A DNA stretch of 17,570 bases from CAYORM01 sp964406375 (lineage in GTDB: Bacteria; Pseudomonadota; Alphaproteobacteria; DSM-16000; Inquilinaceae), in the NCBI GenBank assembly GCA_964406375.1, contig CAYORM010000061.1:1-17570 (forward strand). Direction: 5' to 3'. The position numbers were made by a program, and so were the translations under genes. How positions within the stretch are numbered: the first letter of the stretch is position 1; the number at the start of each line of letters is the position of its first letter. This document shows positions 7,056 to 13,625 of this stretch, in pieces. The notes beneath the pieces are model-generated. The model was not told where the DNA came from, made no database searches, and saw only the letters and a list, made by a program, of their open reading frames with translations.

Positions 7056-7961
7056 TCACTCGATGACGCCGAGCTCCCGCAGGTAATCCTCTGCCACCTG
7101 CTCGACCGGGATCTGCTCGATGTCGGCGCGGGCATTGAGCCGCACCTGCGTCTCGGTATCGAGCGTCGCGATCACGGCGTTGATCGCCTCGGCGATCTCC
7201 GGATGGGCATCGAGGATCTCGTTCCGGACGGTGATCGCCGCGTTGTAGGCCGGGAAGAAATACTTGTCGTCCTCGAGCACCCGCAGATCGACGAGCTCGA
7301 TCCGCGCATCGGTCGCAAAGGCGACGATCACGTCGACCTCGCCGGCGTCGATCGAGGAATACATGAGGCCGACATCCATCGGCCGGATCGAGCCGAAATC
7401 GAAACCGTAGTGCTGGATCATGCCGGCATAGCCGTCGATCGGACGACCGGCGAACTCGACCGAGGAGCCGAGCGTCCATTCCGCGGCGTGGGGGGCGAGA
7501 TCGGAGATCGTCGTGATCCCCAGCTCCTCGGCGAGCTCCCGCTTCAGCGCCAGCGCATAGGTGTTGTTGAACGGGGTGGGCTCGAGCCAGGTGATGTCGT
7601 GGCGCTCGAGATAGGCCTGCTTGACGAACTCGAAGGCCTCGCGGGGGTCGGTGATCGGATCCTCGCCCAATACATTGGCGAGCGCGTCACCGGTATAGTC
7701 GGGGAAGACGTCGATGGCGCCGTCCAGCAGCGCCTGCTGCGCGATGCCGGTGCCGCCGAGATTGGGAACCTGTTCGACCTCGAGGCCGAGATGCTCCTCG
7801 ATGATCAGCGCGGCCATGTAGCCGAGCATCGCCTGCTCGGTGAGGTTGGTCCAGCCGACCTTGATCGGCTCGTCCTGGGCCAGCGCCGGCTGTGCCGCCC
7901 CCAGACCCGCCGCCACACCGGCAGCCACCAGGACCTTCCCCCAATCCCGGGTCTTCGTCAT
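7056..7961 (-). CDS. periplasmic quaternary-amine binding protein (OpuBC/OpuCC/OsmX-type)
   Basis: A 301-residue substrate-binding protein. A Sec signal peptide covers residues 1-28: a basic start, a hydrophobic core and an AQPALA cleavage site before QDEPIKVGW. No lipobox is seen, so it should be a free periplasmic protein. Family motifs are WTNLTEQ (37-43), VFPDYTGD (85-92), FNNTYAL (131-137), FATDARI (215-221) and DDKYFFPAYNAA (231-242). Residues Tyr89, Tyr135, Phe215 and Tyr239 have the same spacing (46, 80, 24) as the published OpuCC cage Tyr71/117/197/221. Asp92 falls at position 74, where OpuBC (choline) has Asp and broad-range OpuCC has Thr. It starts 42 bases after a CocE hydrolase with a very strong SD (AAGGAGG, 7977-7971), suggesting high expression. 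Confidence 0.93.
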   Translation of the reverse strand: MTKTRDWGKVLVAAGVAAGLGAAQPALAQDEPIKVGWTNLTEQAMLGYMAALIIEEHLGLEVEQVPNLGGTGIAQQALLDGAIDVFPDYTGDALANVLGEDPITDPREAFEFVKQAYLERHDITWLEPTPFNNTYALALKRELAEELGITTISDLAPHAAEWTLGSSVEFAGRPIDGYAGMIQHYGFDFGSIRPMDVGLMYSSIDAGEVDVIVAFATDARIELVDLRVLEDDKYFFPAYNAAITVRNEILDAHPEIAEAINAVIATLDTETQVRLNARADIEQIPVEQVAEDYLRELGVIE

Positions 7962-7970
7962 CTCGTCTCT

Positions 7971-7977
7971 CCTCCTT
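7971..7977 (-). promoter_or_regulatory. strong ribosome binding site of the binding-protein gene
   Basis: AAGGAGG on the minus strand ends 9 bases before the ATG at 7961. It is the best Shine-Dalgarno match in the cluster. It fits the need for excess binding protein over permease, and it confirms this ATG as the start. Confidence 0.7.
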
Positions 7978-8003
7978 GATGGGCGCGGCCAGGCCGCACG
8001 CGG

Positions 8004-10037
8004 TCAGCTCTCCTCGGCTTCGACGGATGAACCGGGCGACACGATCCTCGGAACGATTTGGTTCCAGGATCGGCCGAACACCTTTCGTCCGTCCTCGAAT
8101 GCTTCGATGCTGGCCTCGAAGCGGTAGTCGGCGCCTTCGAATGCGAGAGAGGTGCGGGTCCGCACCTCGGCCTCCCAGCCCTGTCTGCGGAATCGAGCGA
8201 GCCGCTCGGCCCACGCGTTGGATGCGCCAGGGTCGCGCCACGGCATAGTGTAGGTCTCGCTACCCAGGGCGTAAAGTTCGAGGTCGACATCCGAGAGCCG
8301 GACGGCCCCAAGATTGCGGACGACCTCGACCCGGGTCTCTTCGCGCACGAGATCGCGGATGATCGCGCGGCGGCCGCGTTCCGGCGGCTCGATCTGCGTC
8401 GATTCGGGATAGGCGGGCACATCCGGCGCGCCGAGCGGCGGTGGCGGCGCCCCGTCGGCCTCGAGCACCGGCAGCGCGACCGAGCCGCCATGGATGGCGA
8501 GGCGCACCGGATGGGGCGTGCCGACCGCCAGCGGCCAGTAGGCGGTGGAGACGGCAAGGCGCAGCCGGTGACCCGCCGGCACCGTATAGGCGATGTCGTC
8601 GAGGGCCAGGGCGACGGTGCGCGGTGGATTTTCACCGGCCGGCTCGACGAGGGCGAGATTGGCGAGCCCATAGGTGATCCGGCGGCTGACACCATCCGGC
8701 GAGACGTCTTCGAGCCTAACCGCGAGGATCGCGTCATCCGGCTCGGTCGACACCTCCAGCTCGACCCGGGTGCCGCCGAGCAGCGCGAGCGGTGCGGTGA
8801 GCGGCGCGCCGTCGAAAAGCGCAGCACCGGCATCGTCGCCGCGCTGGTCCAGCGGCATGTCCGGTCCCCAGCCATAGGGGCACCATTCGCCCGAGGCGGT
8901 GCCGAGATCCGGCGGCGAGACGATGACAGCGAGCGGATCGGCGGAGACGGAGCCCTCGCCATCTCCCGGCATGTCGGCACCGGCGAGGCGTCCGTCCTGC
9001 CCGAGGGAAAGGCGTCGTATGGCGACATCCGGACTGGGCCAGACCCTCTGGGCCGCCCAATGGCCACGCCGCGTCACATAGGACGGCCGTGGCGGCTCAC
9101 TCTCCTGCATCCAGTAGGTGAGCATCGGCTCGTCCATCAGCCCGGTGTCGATGCCCTTCAACCAATGGTCCCACCAGCGCGTGACATAGCCAAGGAAGTC
9201 GATGCGCGGGCCGGGCGTGGCGACATGCGGGAAGGCATGGCCCCAGGGGCCGATCAGCCCCTTGCGCGGTACCGACAGGCGCTCGAGCAGCCGCAGGATG
9301 GCATTGTGATAGCCGTCGCTCCAGCCGCCGACCGCCAGCACCGGCACGGTGATGGCGGCGGGATCGCAGACGACGCTGCCGCTTCTCCAATAGGCATCGC
9401 GCCGCGGGTGGAGCATCCATTCCAGCGCCGGCGGCGCCACCGCCTCGAGACGCTCCCGCCACATCGCCCGCCAGCGATCGCCGACCACGGCGGGATCGGG
9501 CGGCGTCGCGAGCCAAGTGAACAGCGTCGCGCCATACTGCAGGTTGTCGGCGAGCAGGCAGCCTCCGCGATAATGCATGTCGTCGCCATAGCGGTCGTCC
9601 GATGCGCAGGCGGTGACGATCGCGGCGAGGGCGGGCGGGCGCAGCGCCGCGACCTGCAGGGCGTTAAAGCCACTCCAGGACAGGCCGATCATCCCCACCT
9701 TGCCGCTGCACCAGGGTTGGGAGGCGATCCAGGCGATCACCTCGCAGGCGTCCTGCCATTCCTGCGGCGTGTATTCGTCGTGCATCACCCCGTCGGAATC
9801 GCCCGAGCCGCGCATGTCGACGCGGATCGCGGCGTAGCCGCGGGCGGCGAAGCCCGGATGGGTGAAGGCGTCGTCGCCGCGATGCCGGTCGCGCCGGCGA
9901 TAGGGAAGATATTCGAGGATCGCCGGCACCGGCGCCGTCCGTGCCGTGTCCGGGATCCAGGCACGGGCGGCGAGCCGCGTGCCGTCCGCCAGCGTGATCC
10001 ACAATGTCTCGTGGACCGTGACGCCCGTCATGATCAC
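8004..10037 (-). CDS. CocE/NonD family alpha/beta hydrolase (peptidase S15-like), copy 2
   Basis: A 677-residue paralogue of the hydrolase at 1882-3909, alike from the N-terminal DGTRLAAR segment through the C-terminal extension. The triad is visible: Ser120 in GLSWSGF, Asp241 in VGGWSDGY and His267 in GPWGHAFPH. The elbow has Ser where copy 1 has Gly (SWSG against SWGG), and residues after the DDRY motif also differ, so substrate preference may differ. A jelly-roll domain carries RLRLAVSTAYWPLAVGTP. No signal peptide is seen. The GTG start at 10037 overlaps the MmgE/PrpD stop as GTGA and sits 5 bases after AAGGAG (10048-10043). An in-frame ATG at 10031 is the alternative, with an 11-base spacing. 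Ester or amide hydrolysis is expected; the natural substrate is unknown. Confidence 0.9.
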   Translation of the reverse strand: MIMTGVTVHETLWITLADGTRLAARAWIPDTARTAPVPAILEYLPYRRRDRHRGDDAFTHPGFAARGYAAIRVDMRGSGDSDGVMHDEYTPQEWQDACEVIAWIASQPWCSGKVGMIGLSWSGFNALQVAALRPPALAAIVTACASDDRYGDDMHYRGGCLLADNLQYGATLFTWLATPPDPAVVGDRWRAMWRERLEAVAPPALEWMLHPRRDAYWRSGSVVCDPAAITVPVLAVGGWSDGYHNAILRLLERLSVPRKGLIGPWGHAFPHVATPGPRIDFLGYVTRWWDHWLKGIDTGLMDEPMLTYWMQESEPPRPSYVTRRGHWAAQRVWPSPDVAIRRLSLGQDGRLAGADMPGDGEGSVSADPLAVIVSPPDLGTASGEWCPYGWGPDMPLDQRGDDAGAALFDGAPLTAPLALLGGTRVELEVSTEPDDAILAVRLEDVSPDGVSRRITYGLANLALVEPAGENPPRTVALALDDIAYTVPAGHRLRLAVSTAYWPLAVGTPHPVRLAIHGGSVALPVLEADGAPPPPLGAPDVPAYPESTQIEPPERGRRAIIRDLVREETRVEVVRNLGAVRLSDVDLELYALGSETYTMPWRDPGASNAWAERLARFRRQGWEAEVRTRTSLAFEGADYRFEASIEAFEDGRKVFGRSWNQIVPRIVSPGSSVEAEES

Positions 10038-11428
10038 GCCCTCTCCTTCTCGGGATCGACGGGTCCCAGCACCAGATCGAGGAAGGTCGCGAAGGCCTCG
10101 TCCTGCTCCAGAGCCTGGCCGGCCGCAAGGATCGCCCGCGCCCGCCCCGCATCGAGGGTCAGCGCGGCGGCGGCGATGAATTTCGCCTCGATCTCGGCGT
10201 CGGAAAGCGGCTGCTCGGCATCGCCCTTCGCCGGCCGGTCCGTGGAGGCGAGTGTCCTGCCATCGGCGAGGTGAATGACCGCGCGGGCCAGCCGCTCGGC
10301 TGGGAACCGCGCGCTCAGCGCGGGGTCCTCGACGAGCCGGATCCGGCGCGCCATCGCCAGAATGGCGGGATCGCGGAGGGCCGGGCCGCTGACATCGCCG
10401 GGCGCCAGCGTGCCGCGCACGAGCGCGGCGGCCACCGGGAAGGACAGGCTGTACTGCGCGCTCTCGGTATCCGCCGGGGCGGGATGGTCGAGCCGCGTCG
10501 CCTCGTGAAAGGTATGGATCTCAACCCGCTCCACCGCTTCCGGATCGATGCCGTGCGCGGTGCGGAGCTCCAGTGCCGCGCGGATCGCCGGCTGTGCCCA
10601 GCGGCAGACGGGGTAGGGCTTGAAGTACATCTCGAGGATGCGCCAGCGCTCGCCGAGATCGCTCCAGAGATCGGCAACATCCGGCCGCTCGACGACGAGG
10701 GCAGGCGCCCCGGTGAAGCCGTCACGCGCCAGATAGGCGGCGCTGATCCCCACCATTGCGCCAACACCCGAACCATCCTTCACCATGGTCGGGTGATCGA
10801 TGCAGCGCATCATCTGGCTGCGCGGGCCGTGATATTCGGCGATGCCGAGGGCGTGGCGCAGCCGGTCATCGTCGAGCCCCAAAAAGCGCGCCGCCAGTGC
10901 TGCGACGCCGAGTGCGTTCCAAGAGCCCGAGGTGTGATAGTCCGGCGCGGTCGCATGCGTCGCGATGCCGGCACGAATCGCAATCTCATAGCCGATGACG
11001 AGCGCCGCGAGCGCCTCCTCGCCGCGCGGCGCCCCGCCGGTCGCCTCGATCATGGCAAGGAGAGCCGGCAGGATCGCCGCCCCGGCATGCCCCTTGGTCA
11101 GCACATGCCCGTCATGGGCGTCGAAACTGTCGATCACCATGCCGCCCGCAAGCGCTGCCCCGGCAGGCGAGACCCGCCGGCCGTCGAACAGCATACGGCA
11201 GCCTCGCATCCCTTCCCCGGCCCCGAACTGAGCCGCCGCATGGTCGCGGATGATCCGCGAGAGCGGCGTTGCGACACCGGCCGCGGCAGTGCCGGCGAGG
11301 TCGATGACGCAGCGCCGGGCCTGGCGCCGGACGGCCTCCGGCAGATCGGCATGGGTGAGGCCACGCACGAAACGGCCGATGGCGGCGACGGCCGCAGACG
11401 CGACCGGTTGGGCGGTGTCCGTCGGCAA
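10034..11428 (-). CDS. MmgE/PrpD family protein
   Basis: A 464-residue protein of the MmgE/PrpD family, which includes 2-methylcitrate dehydratase, cis-aconitate decarboxylase and iminodisuccinate epimerase. Family features are the helical N-terminal FVRGLTHADLPEAVRRQARR, the DSFDAHDGHVLTKGHAGAA region around 100-118 (Asp103, Asp106, His114), HTSGSWNALGVAALAARFLGL, TMVKDGSGVGAMVGISAAYLA and FKPYPVCRWAQPAI. There is no ATG in a sensible place. The TTG at 11428 gives a normal family length and is preceded by AGGAGAAGGA at 8 bases. The frame extends open to 11695, but that part is arginine-rich shadow and runs through the divergent methyltransferase. It is first in the nine-gene run. Without its usual prpBC partners, methylcitrate dehydration is unlikely; a dehydratase, isomerase or decarboxylase acting on a carboxylic acid from the imported substrate is a guess. 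Confidence 0.88.
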   Translation of the reverse strand: MPTDTAQPVASAAVAAIGRFVRGLTHADLPEAVRRQARRCVIDLAGTAAAGVATPLSRIIRDHAAAQFGAGEGMRGCRMLFDGRRVSPAGAALAGGMVIDSFDAHDGHVLTKGHAGAAILPALLAMIEATGGAPRGEEALAALVIGYEIAIRAGIATHATAPDYHTSGSWNALGVAALAARFLGLDDDRLRHALGIAEYHGPRSQMMRCIDHPTMVKDGSGVGAMVGISAAYLARDGFTGAPALVVERPDVADLWSDLGERWRILEMYFKPYPVCRWAQPAIRAALELRTAHGIDPEAVERVEIHTFHEATRLDHPAPADTESAQYSLSFPVAAALVRGTLAPGDVSGPALRDPAILAMARRIRLVEDPALSARFPAERLARAVIHLADGRTLASTDRPAKGDAEQPLSDAEIEAKFIAAAALTLDAGRARAILAAGQALEQDEAFATFLDLVLGPVDPEKERA

Positions 11429-11526
11429 GGGTTCTGTCCTTCTCCTGTCCCGGGCGCGGCGGACGCCATCGTCTCGCCACCCGTTTTCCGATACTGGATC
11501 ATGACCGCGAGCGCCAACAGAGCCCG
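11429..11526. other. divergent promoter region between the nine-gene run and the methyltransferase
   Basis: These 98 bases lie between two genes that point away from each other, so promoters for both should be here. On the minus strand a weak candidate is TTGGCG (11517-11512), 15 bases before CAGTAT (11496-11491); with GTATCG as the -10 the spacing would be 17. I see no clear operator palindrome. The methyltransferase has no recognisable Shine-Dalgarno sequence, so a leaderless or short-leader transcript is possible. Confidence 0.4.
11437..11446 (-). promoter_or_regulatory. ribosome binding site deciding the TTG start of the MmgE/PrpD gene
   Basis: AGGAGAAGGA on the minus strand ends 8 bases before TTG 11428. 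Because the reading frame has no nearby ATG or GTG, this site is the main support for a TTG start. Confidence 0.6.
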
Positions 11527-12258
11527 ATGCCCCAGGACAGAGACCATTGGACCCGGGTCGCCGATGAATGGATCGCCTGGGCGCGCACGCCCGGCCACGA
11601 CGCCTTCTGGGCCTATCGCGCGGCGCTCGCCCACTTCGTCGGACCGGGCGACGGCTTCGCGCTCGATGTCGGTTGCGGCGAGGGGCGGATCTCACGCCTG
11701 TTGCGGGAGCTCGGCTGGGATGTCGTCGCCACCGATGCCGTCGAACCGCTGGTGCGGGCCGCGGCCGATGCCCGGTCCGCCTCTGCCCATGCGGTCGCGG
11801 CGGCCGATGCGCTTCCCTTCACGGATGGCCGCTTCGATCTCGTGATGGCGTACAACATGCTGATGGATGTCGAGGACCTGCCCGGCACGATGCGCGAGAT
11901 CGCGCGCGTTCTGCGGCCTGGCGGACAGCTCGTCCTGTCGATCGTCCATCCGTTCCGTGATCGCGGCACCGTCGAGGGGACCGGTCCGGACGCCCCCTTC
12001 GTGCTGCGCGGCAGCTATTTCGGGCGGCAGCGCTTCGAGGGGGTGGAGGAACGGCGCGGGCTGCGGATGCATTTCGCCGGCTGGTCGCAGCCGCTCGAAG
12101 CCTATGCAGCCGCGATCGAAGCGGCGGGCCTCGCCGTGACGTCGATGCGGGAGCCGGTGCCGGCACCCTTCGACGACCCGTCACGGCCCGACGCCTTCTC
12201 CTCCTGGCGGCGCGTGCCCCTCTTCCTCTGGATGAAGGCGCGGCCGCTGCCGCCCTGA
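11527..12258 (+). CDS. class I SAM-dependent methyltransferase
   Basis: A 243-residue Rossmann-fold methyltransferase of the Methyltransf_11 type. Motif I is ALDVGCGEGRISRLLRELG (about 45-63), the acidic ribose-binding Asp is in VVATDAVEPL, motif II/III is ADALPFTDGRFDLVMAYNMLMDVED, and the post-motif strand is ARVLRPGGQLVLSIVHPF. The SIVHPF and LRGSYF segments resemble small-molecule or tRNA-type methylases of unknown target. It stands alone on the plus strand, diverging from the MmgE/PrpD gene and converging on sufA, so it is not obviously part of either operon. The ATG has no good SD (the upstream sequence is ACAGAGCCCG). The acceptor substrate cannot be read from sequence. Confidence 0.87.
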   Translation: MPQDRDHWTRVADEWIAWARTPGHDAFWAYRAALAHFVGPGDGFALDVGCGEGRISRLLRELGWDVVATDAVEPLVRAAADARSASAHAVAAADALPFTDGRFDLVMAYNMLMDVEDLPGTMREIARVLRPGGQLVLSIVHPFRDRGTVEGTGPDAPFVLRGSYFGRQRFEGVEERRGLRMHFAGWSQPLEAYAAAIEAAGLAVTSMREPVPAPFDDPSRPDAFSSWRRVPLFLWMKARPLPP

Positions 12259-12281
12259 CCCGTCGTCCGGCGCCGGGCGGC
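12249..12281. terminator. possible bidirectional stem-loop between methyltransferase and sufA
   Basis: GCCGCCC (12249-12255) pairs with GGGCGGC (12275-12281), a perfect 7-base stem that spans the methyltransferase stop codon. The 19-base loop itself holds the palindrome CCGGCGCCGG in part. It sits in the 28-base gap between two convergent genes, where a shared transcription stop is expected. Neither side has a T-run, so it would be an atypical terminator. Confidence 0.35.
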
Positions 12282-12286
12282 GCGGC

Positions 12287-12658
12287 TCAGCGGGCGGTGG
12301 CCGCGACCTGCTCGGCGGTGCGGAAGCTCTCGCCGCAGCCGCAGCGATCAACCTCATTGGGGTTGTTGAAGACGAAGCGCGCACCGAAGGCCTCGTCGAC
12401 CCAATCCATCTCGGTGCCGATCAGAAACATCACCGCCGTCGGGTCGATCAGCACGGTGACGCCCTTGGTCTCCACCACATCCTCGAAGGGTTTGCGTTCC
12501 TCGGCATACTCCATGAAGTAACTGAGGCCGGAGCAGCCGCGCGTCTTCACGCCGATCCGGAGACCGGCGACCGGTTTGTCCGACTTCGCAATCAGCGCCT
12601 TGATCCGTTCGGCGGCGCGATCGGTCAGACGGATCGGCGGGGGCAGTTCTCGTGCCAT
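12287..12658 (-). CDS. sufA: A-type Fe-S cluster carrier (SufA/IscA/ErpA family)
   Basis: A 123-residue HesB/IscA-fold protein that receives Fe-S clusters from SufBCD and passes them to target enzymes. The three ligand cysteines are present: Cys42 in KTRGCSGLSYFMEY, and Cys106 and Cys108 in DRCGCGESF. The length fits the family. The N-terminal IRLTDRAAERIKALI is the usual first helix. ATG 12658 follows a purine-rich AGAGGTGAGA. It is the last gene of the SUF operon, 52 bases after sufT, the largest gap in the operon. SufA, IscA and ErpA cannot be told apart by motif; sufA is chosen by position. Confidence 0.92.
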   Translation of the reverse strand: MARELPPPIRLTDRAAERIKALIAKSDKPVAGLRIGVKTRGCSGLSYFMEYAEERKPFEDVVETKGVTVLIDPTAVMFLIGTEMDWVDEAFGARFVFNNPNEVDRCGCGESFRTAEQVAATAR

Positions 12659-12710
12659 GGTCTCACCTCTGTCCTAGATCTGGCGTCGCGTCGGTGGGCC
12701 AGCAAGCGGC

Positions 12711-13154
12711 CTAGAGGCCGAGTGCGAGCCGCGCGTCGTCACTCGCCCGTTCCGGCGTCCAGCGGGGTTCCCAGACCAGCTCGACCCGGGCGGAGCGCAC
12801 ACCGGGCACCACCCGCGCCCCCCGCTCCACGACCGCCGGCATCGTGCCGGCGACGGGGCAGTTGGGCACGGTCAGCGTCATCACGATCACCGCGTCACCC
12901 TCGGGCGATACCTCGACCTCGTAGACGAGGCCGAGATCGACGATGTTGACCGGCAGTTCCGGATCATGGACGAGCTGCAGATTGTCGAGGATCGCCGCAC
13001 GCAGCTCTGCGGGATCCACCACCTCGGGCTCGCGCGTCTCGGCGGTGCGGACGTGGATCCAGTCTGGCTCCGCCACGTCGAGCGTGCCGGCCCGCATGAA
13101 ATCATGCAGCCCCAGCCCGTCTGCGGGCAGCGGCCTGCGTGACCCTTGGCTCAT
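12711..13154 (-). CDS. sufT: SUF-associated DUF59/MIP18-type protein SufT
   Basis: A 147-residue DUF59 (MIP18-like) protein, a Fe-S protein maturation factor commonly encoded in SUF operons. The hallmark region is VHDPELPVNIVDLGLVYEVEV (62-82), followed by MTLTVPNCPVAGTMP with the conserved Cys99. About 45 residues precede the DUF59 core, including the segment LHDFMRAG. The ATG at 13154 overlaps the sufE stop as ATGA, so the two are translationally coupled. The in-frame extension to 13436 is rejected because it lies inside sufE. Its role is inferred from family: assistance in cluster transfer or carrier maturation rather than cluster synthesis. Confidence 0.92.
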   Translation of the reverse strand: MSQGSRRPLPADGLGLHDFMRAGTLDVAEPDWIHVRTAETREPEVVDPAELRAAILDNLQLVHDPELPVNIVDLGLVYEVEVSPEGDAVIVMTLTVPNCPVAGTMPAVVERGARVVPGVRSARVELVWEPRWTPERASDDARLALGL

Positions 13155-13615
13155 GTCCTGCCCTCCGTCGCGGCGCCGGCGCTCGCGGCGCGGCCGATGT
13201 CCCGGATCCGCTGGATCATCGCCGCGAGGCCGTTGCGCCGGCCGCTCGTCAGATAGGTGTCGAGGCCGAGCCGCTGGAGCAGCGCCGCGAAATCGAGCGA
13301 GGCGACCTCCTCCGGCCGGCGGTGCGAATAGAGCCCGGTGACGATCGCGACCAGCCCGCGGACGATGCGGGCATCGCTGTCGCCGCGGAAGACCATCCGG
13401 GTGGGATCCTCCGGATCGGGCTCTGCCACCATCCAAACCTGGCTCTGGCAGCCATGCACCTTGTGCGCCTCGGTCCGGAAGGCGTCCGGGAAGGGCGGCA
13501 TCGCGTCGCCCAGCCCGATGATATAGGCGTAGCGGTCCTCCCAGCCGTCCAACAGTTCGAAGGCTTCGACCAGCGCCTCTTCGGTCAGGCGGTCCTCGGC
13601 GATGGCGGTCGTCAT
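13151..13615 (-). CDS. sufE: cysteine desulfuration protein SufE
   Basis: A 154-residue sulfur acceptor that takes persulfide sulfur from SufS and hands it to SufB. The active cysteine is Cys56 in HKVHGCQSQVWM, as in E. coli SufE (Cys51). Other family marks are LLDGWEDRYAYIIGLG at 21-36 and the C-terminal LTSGRRNGLAAMIQRIR. ATG 13615 lies 10 bases after the sufS stop; the longer frame to 13729 is shadow inside sufS. Its location directly after sufS matches the functional pair and argues that this SUF system uses SufE rather than SufU. Confidence 0.94.
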   Translation of the reverse strand: MTTAIAEDRLTEEALVEAFELLDGWEDRYAYIIGLGDAMPPFPDAFRTEAHKVHGCQSQVWMVAEPDPEDPTRMVFRGDSDARIVRGLVAIVTGLYSHRRPEEVASLDFAALLQRLGLDTYLTSGRRNGLAAMIQRIRDIGRAASAGAATEGRT

Positions 13616-13625
13616 GCCGGCTCCC

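Noticed and set aside
7985..7997. Small stem-loop GCGGC/GCCGC between CocE copy 2 and the binding-protein gene
   Set aside because: Only 5 pairs with a 3-base loop, which is expected by chance in sequence this GC-rich.
8058..10274. Plus-strand open frame of 738 codons opposite CocE copy 2
   Set aside because: Longest shadow frame in the window. It is antisense to an intact hydrolase and crosses its gene boundary, as an artefact would.
11429..11695. N-terminal extension of the MmgE/PrpD frame
   Set aside because: The added 89 residues are Arg-rich and overlap the divergent methyltransferase. The TTG at 11428, with its SD, gives the normal family length.
10271..11845. Plus-strand open frame of 524 codons opposite the MmgE/PrpD gene and into the methyltransferase
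   Set aside because: It overlaps the methyltransferase in another frame and has no family features.
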